From Burkholderiales bacterium (GTDB lineage: Bacteria; Pseudomonadota; Gammaproteobacteria; Burkholderiales; JAEUOS01): a DNA stretch of 64,000 nt. Position numbers and translations under genes: made by a program. Each line of letters begins with the position of its first letter. Position 1 is the first letter of the stretch. The stretch lies in NCBI GenBank assembly GCA_016790635.1, contig JAEUOR010000062.1:62001-126000 (forward strand). The letters are read 5' to 3'. Positions 42,900-51,546 of the stretch are shown piece by piece. A model generated the notes under the pieces. The model was not told the DNA's origin and did not search any database. It worked only from the letters and a program-made list of their open reading frames with translations.

Positions 42900-43637
42900 A
42901 TGAGCACGCGACCGGTTGCCATCGTCGTTGGCGTCGGCGCCGCGCTGGGCTTGGGCGGCGCGTTGTGCCGTCGCTTCGCCAAAGGCGGCTGTCATGTGCT
43001 GGTGGCCGGACGCACGGCCGACAAGATCGATGCCGTCGCCGCTGAGATACTCGCCGCCGGCGGCAGCGCGCAGGCGGTGGTGACCGACGCAACCCTTGAG
43101 GACGACATCGTCGCGTTGTTCGACCGCGCGTGCGCGGTCCCCGCGGGCTCCCTCGAACTGGTCGCTTTCAACGCCGGCAACAACCTGCGCAAGAGCCTGA
43201 TCGAGATGGACGCGCAGGCCTTCGAGGACGTGTGGCGCGTGGCCTGTTTCGCCGGTTTCCTGACCGGGCGCGAAGCGGTGCGCCGCATGCTGCCGCAGGA
43301 GCGCGGCAGCATCCTCTTTTCCGGCGCCTCGGCCAGCCTGCGCGGGCGCGCGGAATTCGCGCAGTTCGCCGCCGCCAAAGCGGGGTTGCGCATGGTCGCG
43401 CAAAGCATGGCGCGCGAATTCGGCCCGCGCGGCCTGCATGTCGCGCATGTCGTGATCGACGGCGGCATCGATGGCGAACGCCAACGCACGCGCTTCCCCG
43501 AGCGGGTCGCCAAACTGGGCGTGGACGGCATGCTCGACATCGATGCGATTGCCGAGACCTACTGGCAACTGCACTGCCAGCCGCGCTCGGCCTGGACGCA
43601 GGAGATCGACCTGCGGCCGTTCAAGGAACCTTTCTAG
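42900..43637 (+). CDS. SDR-family protein with Phe in place of the catalytic Tyr
   Basis: 245-residue Rossmann-fold protein. The nucleotide-binding segment GVGAALGLGGAL is a GxxxGxG variant. FNAGNN stands where classical SDRs have NNAG, and SGASAS supplies the catalytic serine region. The YxxxK motif reads FAAAK, with Phe156 and Lys160, so the normal proton donor is missing. It may bind NAD(P)H without classical activity, or use another residue. It lies between GFA and cupin genes. Confidence 0.82.
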   Translation: MSTRPVAIVVGVGAALGLGGALCRRFAKGGCHVLVAGRTADKIDAVAAEILAAGGSAQAVVTDATLEDDIVALFDRACAVPAGSLELVAFNAGNNLRKSLIEMDAQAFEDVWRVACFAGFLTGREAVRRMLPQERGSILFSGASASLRGRAEFAQFAAAKAGLRMVAQSMAREFGPRGLHVAHVVIDGGIDGERQRTRFPERVAKLGVDGMLDIDAIAETYWQLHCQPRSAWTQEIDLRPFKEPF

Positions 43638-43700
43638 AGCGCAACAGGCGCGTGCCTGCGCGGCGATGCGCCCCCCTCCAACTACGCAAAGGCGAAAGCA

Positions 43701-44084
43701 ATGAAAGTCATCCACGCACGCTCCCCGGGTGTCCCCTCGGAGCAGCGCACAGCCACCTTCACCGGCTCGGTCTGGGGCGACCCGGTGATGCAGAGCACCG
43801 ATAACGTCACGATCGGCAATGTGTTCTTCTCTCCTGGCGGACGGACCCACTGGCACAGCCACGAACTGGGCCAGGTGCTGCATGTGCTTGCCGGACAGGG
43901 TTGGGTATGCAAGGACGGCGAGGCACCGCAGGTCATTCGCGGCGGCGACGTGGTGTGGATCGCGCCCCACGAACGCCACTGGCACGGCGCCGCGGCGGGC
44001 AGCTACATGTTGCACATGGCGATCTCGCTGGGCAAGACCGCCTGGGAAACCGCGGTGTTGGACCACGAATATCCCAAGGGCTGA
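43701..44084 (+). CDS. Cupin-domain protein
   Basis: 127-residue single-domain cupin. Motif 1 is GGRTHWHSHELGQVLHVLAG with metal-type His and Glu residues; motif 2 is GDVVWIAPHERHWHG. Such small cupins are isomerases, dioxygenases, decarboxylases or sensors, and the sequence alone does not separate these. AAGGCGAAAG precedes the ATG. It ends a three-gene run with GFA and SDR genes. Confidence 0.82.
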   Translation: MKVIHARSPGVPSEQRTATFTGSVWGDPVMQSTDNVTIGNVFFSPGGRTHWHSHELGQVLHVLAGQGWVCKDGEAPQVIRGGDVVWIAPHERHWHGAAAGSYMLHMAISLGKTAWETAVLDHEYPKG

Positions 44085-44200
44085 ACCAGCCGCCTCTCTT
44101 GCACGCCTCGGCCGTGCCCACTGTCGCACCGGCCTTGCCTACCGAAGAGTGGGCGAACGCCACGGCCTTCGCGTCGCTGCAATACGCCGGCTGACGCGCA

Positions 44201-44668
44201 TCACGGCGCGTACTCGACCGGCAGCGCGGTCGTGTACTTGATGCGCTCCATGGCGAAGCTGGAACTCACGTCCGACAGCTCGGCCACCTTGATCAGGCGC
44301 TTGTAGACCGCGTCGTAGCCGCGGATGTCGGGCACGACGATCTTGAGCAGGTAGTCGATCTCGCCGCTCATGCGGTAGAACTCCATGACCTCCGGGATGT
44401 CGCGCACGCCGCGCGCGAACTTGTCCAGCCAGGCGGCGTTGTGCTGCGCGGTCTTGAGCGTGACGAAGACCGTGACCCCGACCCCAAGGCGATCGGCATT
44501 GCACAGGGCGACGCGACGTTCGATGATGCCCGCGGCTTCGAGCTTCTGGATGCGCCGCCAGGTCGGCGTGGGGGTCAGATGCACCTGACGGGCAACTTCG
44601 TCCAAGGCCGTTGCGGAATCTTTCTGCAGTATTTCCAGAATCTTCCCGTCAATCTTGTCTATTTTCAT
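44201..44668 (-). CDS. Lrp/AsnC family transcriptional regulator
   Basis: 155-residue regulator with an N-terminal winged helix-turn-helix (IDGKILEILQKDSATALDEVARQVHLTPTP is its span, residues about 5-50) and a C-terminal RAM ligand-binding domain (about 68-145, including EVMEFYRMSGEIDYLL). It would bind DNA as a dimer or octamer and respond to an amino acid or other small effector. ATG 44668 is chosen; four codons more are possible upstream. It is divergent from the DUF6356 gene, and the space between them carries phased repeats. Confidence 0.9.
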   Translation of the reverse strand: MKIDKIDGKILEILQKDSATALDEVARQVHLTPTPTWRRIQKLEAAGIIERRVALCNADRLGVGVTVFVTLKTAQHNAAWLDKFARGVRDIPEVMEFYRMSGEIDYLLKIVVPDIRGYDAVYKRLIKVAELSDVSSSFAMERIKYTTALPVEYAP

Positions 44669-44675
44669 TCTTTCG

Positions 44676-44720
44676 CGCAATCAACTTGCAGGAAAGATGA
44701 TTATGGCGCATCAACTCGCA
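44676..44720. promoter_or_regulatory. Phased direct repeats, possible Lrp-type operator
   Basis: TCAACTTGCA (44681-44690) and TCAACTCGCA (44711-44720) are near-identical and exactly 30 bases apart, about three helical turns. Both are preceded by CGCA or CGCAA. They lie in the gap between the divergent regulator and DUF6356 genes, a typical place for autoregulation. Confidence 0.4.
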
Positions 44721-44755
44721 AACCGTTTGCGCGCATGGACGGGTACAGTTGCGGC

Positions 44756-45007
44756 ATGAAAAATCTCCATGATGCCTTCACCCGCCACCCGCAAAGTGTC
44801 GGCGAGACCTGGGGTCAGCATGCCCAGGCAGCCTCCGGGTTCGCCTGGCGCCTGCAGTGGGCGGCGCTTGCCGCTGCGGTGCACGCGATCTTTCCTTTCC
44901 TGTGCGAGAAAACCGCCAGCAATCAGATCAGGTTGCTGCACGAACGCATGGTGACGCATCGCGACCGCCGCACTGCGCCGCCGCACGGCGCGACACTCCC
45001 GCACTGA
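44756..45007 (+). CDS. DUF6356 family small protein
   Basis: 83-residue protein with the pattern FTRHPQSVGETWGQHAQAA followed by one hydrophobic stretch (WAALAAAVHAIFPFL) and an HERM segment. This matches the DUF6356 family as I remember it, whose function is unknown. The single hydrophobic segment suggests a membrane anchor. It is divergent from the Lrp-type gene. Confidence 0.65.
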   Translation: MKNLHDAFTRHPQSVGETWGQHAQAASGFAWRLQWAALAAAVHAIFPFLCEKTASNQIRLLHERMVTHRDRRTAPPHGATLPH

Positions 45008-45035
45008 TCGCCGGGGAGTCGGTGGCGCGGAGGCC

Positions 45036-46142
45036 TCAGGCGCCTCCGACCCGGTATCGTTCGACCGCGTCCGGGTCGATCAGGCCGGCCAGGTCGGCAA
45101 CTGCCGGTAGTTGCAGCCGCCCCTCGGCGATCGCCGGCACGCTGCCCAGCACCTGCGCGGTCATTTCCAGAAAAAACGTCTGCTCGGCTGCGACCAGCGC
45201 CAGAGCGCGCGGCAACGCTGCGGCCTGTTGCAGGCTGATGAGCGTTCCAAGCGCACTTTCGCCATACAGGCCGATCGCCACCCGCGTCCCGCGTGCTGCG
45301 GCGAGCTCGGCGATGGCGCGCGCCGCGGATAGCCCGATGCGCCCTGGCTTGGTCGATAGCCCTCGCGCACCACGATCCAGGAACGCCTGCGCATCCTCGA
45401 CCGAGGTGCAATTGCGGTCGACCAGAAGCGGGATCGGAGAACCGGCTTGCAGCTTGTCAAAGGTGTCGTCGGGCCACAGCGGACAAGGGTCTTCGGCGAC
45501 GGTCGCGCCCGCTGCGGCGATGGCTGCGACGTATTCCGCCGCGGCCTCGCGTGGATAGGCGCTGTTGGCATCCACGTACAGTTCGACGGCGTCGCCCACG
45601 GCAGCGCGGATCGCGCGCATCGCCGCGAGATCGGTTTCGACTCCCTGCCCGCCCTTGACCTTGAGGGTGCGAAAACCGTAGCGCGAGCACACCTCCTCGG
45701 CCTCTGTGGCCATCTTGGTCGGTGCTTGTCGCGTCACCGCCCAGGTCAGGTCCACCTCCCGCGTGCCGCCCCACGTGCGCCACAGCGGTTCGCCGCGCGT
45801 CGCTGCCTGCAGGGTCCAGGCCGCGGTATCGATCAGGCCTTTGGCAAAGCGGTTTTCCGGCACGCCCGCAAGCGCTGCGGCCACCGCTGCGGGAGAAGAG
45901 ACATCGACGCCCTCCAGGCGCGGCATGAGGACATCGGCGAGCGTCGCCTTGAGAGAGGTCGGCGACACCCCTGACCAGGTCGGCTTGATGGTCGCTTCGG
46001 CGACCCCTCGCGCGCCGTTGTCGCCGGTCAGCGTAAAGAGCGCAAAGAGCCCCTGACGCTCGACCGCGTTGGCCCAGACGATCTCGCGCCGATACGGCAG
46101 CGCGTAGACGTGCAGCGACCAGCGCGCAAGACGCACGCTCAT
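45036..46142 (-). CDS. Enolase-superfamily enzyme (mandelate racemase/muconate lactonizing type)
   Basis: 368-residue enzyme with the catalytic Lys161-x-Lys163 (LKVKGG), metal ligands in YVDANSAY, EDPCP and LVDRNC, and a final Lys in STKPGRIG. The KxK/KPGR arrangement is of the MLE subgroup, which includes cycloisomerases, dipeptide epimerases and o-succinylbenzoate synthases. It is the last gene of an eleven-gene minus-strand operon, and its start overlaps the HMG-CoA-lyase-like gene by four bases. It may form or open a lactone, or epimerise an acid, in that pathway. Confidence 0.87.
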   Translation of the reverse strand: MSVRLARWSLHVYALPYRREIVWANAVERQGLFALFTLTGDNGARGVAEATIKPTWSGVSPTSLKATLADVLMPRLEGVDVSSPAAVAAALAGVPENRFAKGLIDTAAWTLQAATRGEPLWRTWGGTREVDLTWAVTRQAPTKMATEAEEVCSRYGFRTLKVKGGQGVETDLAAMRAIRAAVGDAVELYVDANSAYPREAAAEYVAAIAAAGATVAEDPCPLWPDDTFDKLQAGSPIPLLVDRNCTSVEDAQAFLDRGARGLSTKPGRIGLSAARAIAELAAARGTRVAIGLYGESALGTLISLQQAAALPRALALVAAEQTFFLEMTAQVLGSVPAIAEGRLQLPAVADLAGLIDPDAVERYRVGGA

Positions 46143-47065
46143 CGCGCGATCAGCGGGTTGAGTCCGCTCCTGCCGGTGCGCCCGTGCAGTTCGCGCCCCA
46201 GCACCGACTCGCAGAATTCCGCCGTGGCCAGGAGTCCGTCCAGGTCGATGCCGGTGGCCACGCCCATGGACTCGAACAGGTTGACGAGGTCCTCGGTGCA
46301 CACGTTGCCCGTGTGTCCGCCGCCGTACTTGACCTTGGCCGGGTGGCCGCCCACCCCGCCCATGGCGCTGTCGAAAAAACGTACACCAGCCTCCAGCGCG
46401 GCGACATAGTTGGCCAGCCCCGTGCCGCGCGTGTCGTGAAAGTGCGCGACCGGCGCGACGCCGGGCACCTCGCGGCTGAGGCGCTTCATCAGCGCCGCCA
46501 CCGAGGACGGCGTGGCCATGCCGGTGGTGTCGCCCAGCGCCACATGCGTCACGCCCAACTCGGCGAAGCGCGCCACGTCGGCCACCACCACGCCCTCGTC
46601 CACGCGACCTTCGAACGGGCAGCCGAACGCCACCGAGACGGTGCCGATCAGGCGAAACCGGCCCATGGCTGCCTGCGCCATGTCGCGCACGTTGTCCCAC
46701 TGCTCGGCGCGGGAACGCTTGAGGTTCTTTTGCGTATGCGCCTCGCTGGCCGATACCAGGAGGCTGATCTCGTTGGCGCCGTGACCGGCATCGAGGTCCG
46801 TCAGCGCCCGCTCGACCGCGCGCACGTTGGCGCAGGTCGCCTTGTAGAAAACCCCCGGCTTGCGCGGCAAATCGCGCAACAAATCGGAAGCGTCGGCGAA
46901 CTGCGGCACGACCTTGGGATTGGAGTACGAGGTCGCCTCGATGCGCGTGAAGCCCAGCGCGGCGAAGCGCTCGATCAACTCGCGCTTGGTCGCGGTCGGC
47001 ACGAAGTCAGGCTCGTGCTGCAAGCCGTCGCGCGCGAAGCATTCGCAGACAGTGACTTTGGTCAT
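46139..47065 (-). CDS. Hydroxymethylglutaryl-CoA lyase-like aldolase (HMGL family)
   Basis: 308-residue TIM-barrel enzyme. ECFARDGLQHE at the N-terminus holds the Arg-Asp pair, AHFHDTRGTGLAN supplies the HxH metal site, and GVGGHPAKVKYGGGHTGNV (short form GGCP...GNV in the family) includes the late glycine loop. The usual catalytic Cys of HMG-CoA lyase in GCPYAPGASGN is not present in that form (here GGVGGHPA), so a related retro-aldol on another acyl-CoA is likely. The gene overlaps its upstream and downstream neighbours by four bases each. Confidence 0.83.
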   Translation of the reverse strand: MTKVTVCECFARDGLQHEPDFVPTATKRELIERFAALGFTRIEATSYSNPKVVPQFADASDLLRDLPRKPGVFYKATCANVRAVERALTDLDAGHGANEISLLVSASEAHTQKNLKRSRAEQWDNVRDMAQAAMGRFRLIGTVSVAFGCPFEGRVDEGVVVADVARFAELGVTHVALGDTTGMATPSSVAALMKRLSREVPGVAPVAHFHDTRGTGLANYVAALEAGVRFFDSAMGGVGGHPAKVKYGGGHTGNVCTEDLVNLFESMGVATGIDLDGLLATAEFCESVLGRELHGRTGRSGLNPLIAR

Positions 47066-48681
47066 GCGAGCTCCCACTTGCGCAGGGCGTGCTCGCGCAG
47101 CCGGTTCTTCTGCACCTTGCCGCTGCCGGTCATGCCGATCGCTTCGAAATCCGCGACGATCTCGAGGTAGCGCGGCACGCGAAAGTTGGCCGCACGCGCC
47201 TTGCACCAGGCGATGAGTTCCGTTTCGCTCGCCGTGGCACCGGCCTTGAGGGTCACGAATGCCGCCGGCACCTCGCCCAGGCGTGCGTCCGGAACGCCCA
47301 CCACCTGGGCGGTCGCAACCGCCGCATGCGCCAGCAACACTTCCTCGACTTCCGCCGGGGCGACGTTCTCGCCGCCGACACGAAACACATCCTTGAGGCG
47401 CCCGACCATGGAGAGCCGCCCGTCGGCGCCCAGCACGCCCAGGTCGCCGGTGCGCAGCCACCCATCGGCGGTGAACGCCTTGGCGTTGGCCTCGTCGTTG
47501 TTGTAGTAGCCGCGCATGACATTCCAGCCGCGCACCTGGATCTCGCCCTGGCTGCCTGCGGGCAACAGGCGCTCGCCATCGGCAATGCGCACTTCGACAC
47601 CTTCGTGCGGCAGCGCACGTCCGGCGACGCGCAGTTCTTCGGGATCGCGATGATCGTTAAAGACCACGTTGGGCGAGGCTTCCGAGAGGCCATACGCGGC
47701 GCAGACTGCGCGCATGCCCAGCACATCGATGATCTTGCGCATGGTCGCAGGCCCCGAGGCCGCCCAGCCGCCGCGCAGGACCAGGCGCGCGGGATCGAAA
47801 TCCGCGTGTCCCATGAGCATCTGGAAGATCGTGTCGTTGCCGCTGGTGAGGGTGCACTTTTCCTCGGCCAGCATGCGCAGCGCCGCGCCGGGCTCGAAGG
47901 TCGGCAAGGTGACCATGCAGGCGCCGAACTGCAGCGACACCAGGAGCGACAGGGTCGTTCCGGCGACGTGATAGAAGGGCCGGCAGTTGAAGTAGCGATC
48001 CTCCGCCCTGACTCCCATGCGCGACCCGACCGCATGCGCGTTGCGCAGCATGTTGTCGTGCGTCAAGAGCACCCCCTTGGGGTAGGCGGTGGTGCCGGAG
48101 GTGAACTGCATGAGCAGGTCGTCGTTGGGCGTCACGGCCGCGCACAACGCCTCGAACCCGGCCGGCGCGGCCTCCTCTCCCAGCCGGCAGAATTCCGCCC
48201 AGGAGAGCGCGGTCGCCGGCGTCTTGCCACCCAGGGTGACCAGACGCGCCAATCGAGGCAGCGCCTTCCCCGGCAGCGCGGAATCGATGGCCGGTTCGAC
48301 TTTGCGCAAAAACCCCAGGTAGTCGATGCCGAGGAAGTCCGCCTCGATCAATAGCACCTTGACTTCGGCATGACTCAGGCAAAACGCCAGTTCGGCAGAC
48401 TTGAATCGGGTGTTGACCGGCACCGTCACCGCGCCGATCAGCGCGGCGCCGAAAAACGTCGTGACCCACGCGGCGTGATTGCCCATGAGGATGGCGACAT
48501 GGTCGCCGCGCTTGACGCCCAGCGCGGCAAGCGCGCGCGCGGCCCGGAGCGAGTGATCGAGTATGTCGTTCCAGCGGTAGCGCTTGCGGTCGGAGACCAG
48601 CGCTTCGCGCTCACCATGCGCGTCAACGGTCAGGCGCAACACCTGCCCCAGGGTTCGCATCTGCCATGCCGTGCTGCTCAT
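47062..48681 (-). CDS. AMP-forming acyl-CoA synthetase
   Basis: 539-residue adenylate-forming ligase. The P-loop-like motif FTSGTTAYPKGVLLTH, the YGLSEASP motif, GWLRTGDLG and the late lysine in SGKVQKNRL are all present. It activates a carboxylic acid to its CoA thioester. Within the operon it would feed the enoyl-CoA hydratase and HMGL-type lyase. The start at 48681 gives the expected full length, and the gene ends inside the start of the HMGL gene. Confidence 0.92.
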   Translation of the reverse strand: MSSTAWQMRTLGQVLRLTVDAHGEREALVSDRKRYRWNDILDHSLRAARALAALGVKRGDHVAILMGNHAAWVTTFFGAALIGAVTVPVNTRFKSAELAFCLSHAEVKVLLIEADFLGIDYLGFLRKVEPAIDSALPGKALPRLARLVTLGGKTPATALSWAEFCRLGEEAAPAGFEALCAAVTPNDDLLMQFTSGTTAYPKGVLLTHDNMLRNAHAVGSRMGVRAEDRYFNCRPFYHVAGTTLSLLVSLQFGACMVTLPTFEPGAALRMLAEEKCTLTSGNDTIFQMLMGHADFDPARLVLRGGWAASGPATMRKIIDVLGMRAVCAAYGLSEASPNVVFNDHRDPEELRVAGRALPHEGVEVRIADGERLLPAGSQGEIQVRGWNVMRGYYNNDEANAKAFTADGWLRTGDLGVLGADGRLSMVGRLKDVFRVGGENVAPAEVEEVLLAHAAVATAQVVGVPDARLGEVPAAFVTLKAGATASETELIAWCKARAANFRVPRYLEIVADFEAIGMTGSGKVQKNRLREHALRKWELA

Positions 48682-48744
48682 GGATCTATTTTCCTCACGC
48701 GCCGCAAGACCCGGCAGCGGGTTGCCTGCGCGACGCTTTCATCA

Positions 48745-49542
48745 TCAAGCCTCGTAGCGATTCTCGAGCACACCGACCCCGGGGATCTCGATGCGGATCG
48801 TGCTGCCCGGCTTCATCGCGCCCGCCCCGACCGAGGTGCCGCAGGCGATGATGTCGCCGGGCTCCAGGGTCATGTCGCGCGAGATCAGGCTGGCCAGTTG
48901 CGCGGGGGAGAAGATCATGTCGGAGACCGGGTAGTTCTGCCGCTCCTGGACCTGCCCGTCCGGCTGCACGAGGACGGACTTGACGACAAGGCCGGCCGGA
49001 TCGATGCCGGTCACGATGCCCGGCCCGATCGGGCAGAAGGTATCGAAACTCTTGGAGCGCACCCATTGCTCGAAGGTCTTGTCCATGCGCAGGATATCGG
49101 CGGCGGTGACGTCGTTGACACAGGTGTAGCCAAAGATGTGGGCCGGCGCATCCGCCTCCGCCACGTTGGTCATGCGCCTGCCGATGACGATGCCAAGTTC
49201 GCCCTCGAACACCACCTTGCCGTCGAAGTGCGCAGGCTTGCGGATCACGGTGCCGTGCGCGCAAAAGGAATTGTTGCCCTTGAGGAAGTACAGCGGGTCA
49301 GCCGGCAGCGGCAGTCCTTCCTTGGCAGCGCGCGCGTGAAAGTTGTTCCACAGGGCGGGCATCTTGGACGGCACGCAGGGCGCAAGCAGGGCCACCTCCG
49401 CCGCGCTGAGCGTCGCGCCGGTCGCGGTCGGCGCGTCGAACAGATTCCCGCGATGGACGTGAATGATCCCGTCGGCCAGCGTGCCGTCGAGCGTGCCGAA
49501 GCCCATGTCGCCCCGGTGGGAGTAGCGCAGCCAGCAGGTCAT
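48745..49542 (-). CDS. Fumarylacetoacetate hydrolase family protein
   Basis: 265-residue enzyme with the metal-binding signature VVFEGELGIVIG and the downstream GYTCVNDVTAAD containing the third acidic ligand. PGDIIACGTSVGAG near the end is typical of the family. Members hydrolyse C-C bonds of diketo acids, decarboxylate oxo-acids or hydrate dienoates. The context, among acyl-CoA enzymes and near an intradiol dioxygenase, suggests a ring-cleavage product or keto acid. There are 63 bases between it and the ligase gene. Confidence 0.9.
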   Translation of the reverse strand: MTCWLRYSHRGDMGFGTLDGTLADGIIHVHRGNLFDAPTATGATLSAAEVALLAPCVPSKMPALWNNFHARAAKEGLPLPADPLYFLKGNNSFCAHGTVIRKPAHFDGKVVFEGELGIVIGRRMTNVAEADAPAHIFGYTCVNDVTAADILRMDKTFEQWVRSKSFDTFCPIGPGIVTGIDPAGLVVKSVLVQPDGQVQERQNYPVSDMIFSPAQLASLISRDMTLEPGDIIACGTSVGAGAMKPGSTIRIEIPGVGVLENRYEA

Positions 49543-49580
49543 TTCAGGCCATCCGTCATGTCAGCAGACAAAATCTGCGC

Positions 49581-50324
49581 TCACTGCCCGAAGCCGGCGA
49601 TGCCCTTGCGCCAGTCATTGCGCGCCAGGTTTTCCTCGATGGCCATGAGCTCGGTCGCCAGCGCCCCCTTGGGGTCGAGTTCGAGACCGCGATCGACGCA
49701 GCGCTTGGCCAGCGCCAGCGACGCGACCGGTGCCTTGACGATGGTCGCGGCGATTTCGGCCAGCGTCGCCTCGAGCTGATCTTCCGCCACCAGCCGGGTC
49801 ACGAGTCCATGCGCCAGCGCCTCCTCGGCACTCAAGGTGCGCCCGGTGAACATGAGGTCCTTGGCCAGGCGCTTGCCCAGCACGCGCGGCAGCCGTTGCG
49901 TTGCGCCGACCGTGCCCCACAGGGCTTCGGGAGTGCGAAAGCTGGCCGCAGGCGTGGCGACGATGAAATCGCAGGTGGCGGCGATCTCGACGCCCGACCC
50001 GATGGCCGGGCCGGTCACGACCGCGACCACCGGCATGGGCAGTCGCTCGAGCGCGTCGTAGGCGGCAAAGGCCTTCAAGCGCCTGGCGCGCACCTGGTCA
50101 TCGTCCATGCCCTGGCGCTCCTTCAGGTCGGCGCCCGCGCAGAACACCGGTCCGTTGGCACGCACGAGCACGAGCCGGGCCTCTCCCTCGGACTCGATGC
50201 GCATGAGCGAAGAGAGAAGGTCGGCACACATCGCGTTCGAGAGCGCGTTGCGCGCCGCCGGGCGATTGAGGGTCAGGCTCGCGACATGGTCGCGGATTTC
50301 AAGGAGGACGGTGGCTTCGCTCAT
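49581..50324 (-). CDS. Enoyl-CoA hydratase/isomerase family protein
   Basis: 247-residue crotonase-fold enzyme. ARNALSNAM, FCAGADLKERQG (oxyanion hole) and the helix with AIGSGVEIAATCDFIVA are typical. The catalytic Glu is present near TPEALWGTVGATQ. It probably hydrates or cleaves an enoyl-CoA formed by the ligase encoded downstream. It lies three bases after the CoA-transferase stop. Confidence 0.9.
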   Translation of the reverse strand: MSEATVLLEIRDHVASLTLNRPAARNALSNAMCADLLSSLMRIESEGEARLVLVRANGPVFCAGADLKERQGMDDDQVRARRLKAFAAYDALERLPMPVVAVVTGPAIGSGVEIAATCDFIVATPAASFRTPEALWGTVGATQRLPRVLGKRLAKDLMFTGRTLSAEEALAHGLVTRLVAEDQLEATLAEIAATIVKAPVASLALAKRCVDRGLELDPKGALATELMAIEENLARNDWRKGIAGFGQ

Positions 50325-50327
50325 GGT

Positions 50328-51524
50328 TCAGATCGCCTTGGCCGCGCGCAGGGCCGCGAGGTCGGCCTCGCTCTTGCCGAGCAGTTCGCGCAGCACGGCA
50401 TCGGTGTGTTCCCCCAGGAGCGGCGGCGCGGTCGGCGCCGGGTCGTCCCAGCCGTCGAAACGATAGGGCAGGCGCACGCAGTCGAACGCGCCCAGGGTCG
50501 GATGAGCAAAGCTCTCGCGCATGCCGCGCGCGATCACGTGCGGGTCGGCGAACACTTCATCGACATGATTGATCGGCCCGGCCGGCACCTGGGCCTCATC
50601 GCAGGCGCGGCCCAGGTCGTCGCGCTTCCATTGGCCGATCGCCGCGGAGAGTTTCGCCATGACTTCTTCGCGCCGCGCAACGCGCACGCTGTTGTCCTGC
50701 AAGGCGGCCTCGCCGCCCCAGTCTTCCAGCCCGAGCAGCCTGACCAGAGGCAGCCAGTGCTGGTCGCTGCACGTGATGTGCAGCCACTTGCCGTCGGCAC
50801 AGCGAAACGTGGCGGACGGCACGCGTCCCGGATGTTCGGTGCCGAGGCGCGGCGGCACCTCGCCCAGCGCGAAATAGCGCGCCGCGGCCAAGGAAAGCAG
50901 GCCGACCTGGCCGTCGAGCATGGAAAAGTCGATGTGACATCCGCGGTTCTGGCGCTCGCGTCCGAACAATGCCGAGACGATGCCGATCGCCACCCACAGG
51001 CCGGAACTCAGGTCCGCGACCGGCAACCCGGGCTTGACCGGCCCGCCACCGCGCTCGCCGGTCAGGCTCATCAGGCCCGCCATGGCCTGGAAGACCGTGT
51101 CGTAGCCCTTGCGCCGCGCGTACGGGCCGCTCTGGCCAAATCCCGTGCAGGACACGTAGATGAGGCGCTCGTTGCGCGCCTTCAGGTTCGCGTAATCAAG
51201 GCCATAGCGCTTGAGGGTTCCGACCGGAAAGTTCTCGACCACCACGTCGGCCTTTGCGGCCAGGTCGCGGACAAGTGCCTGGCCTTCCGGCGCGCGCAGG
51301 TTGATCGTGATCGAGCGCTTGCTGCGGTTGAATGCCATGTAGTACGCGCTCTCGGTCGCGCCGTCGCGCGTGACGAAGGGCTCGAAGCCGCGCGTCTCGT
51401 CCCCCTCGCCCGGCTGTTCGACCTTGATGACTTCCGCGCCCAGTTCGGCCAGGATCATGCTCGCGAAAGGGCAAGCCAGCACGCGCGACAAGTCGAGGAT
51501 CGTGACGCCGTCTAGAGGTTGCAT
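50328..51524 (-). CDS. CaiB/BaiF-type (class III) CoA-transferase (1)
   Basis: 398-residue transferase. LDLSRVLACPFASMILAELGAEVIKVE is the family's start in span; the catalytic aspartate is expected in the segment GPVKPGLPVADLSSG. It moves CoA between organic acids such as succinyl-CoA or formyl-CoA donors and an acceptor acid. Like the AMP-dependent ligase of the same operon, it could activate a substrate or recycle CoA. Confidence 0.9.
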   Translation of the reverse strand: MQPLDGVTILDLSRVLACPFASMILAELGAEVIKVEQPGEGDETRGFEPFVTRDGATESAYYMAFNRSKRSITINLRAPEGQALVRDLAAKADVVVENFPVGTLKRYGLDYANLKARNERLIYVSCTGFGQSGPYARRKGYDTVFQAMAGLMSLTGERGGGPVKPGLPVADLSSGLWVAIGIVSALFGRERQNRGCHIDFSMLDGQVGLLSLAAARYFALGEVPPRLGTEHPGRVPSATFRCADGKWLHITCSDQHWLPLVRLLGLEDWGGEAALQDNSVRVARREEVMAKLSAAIGQWKRDDLGRACDEAQVPAGPINHVDEVFADPHVIARGMRESFAHPTLGAFDCVRLPYRFDGWDDPAPTAPPLLGEHTDAVLRELLGKSEADLAALRAAKAI

Positions 51525-51546
51525 GGTGGTGAAAGCCTGCTTCTAG

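Noticed and set aside
46143..46700. Extension of the enolase-superfamily gene to 46700
   Set aside because: The extra residues are a shadow of the HMGL-type gene; ATG 46142 overlaps that gene's stop in the usual ATGA way.
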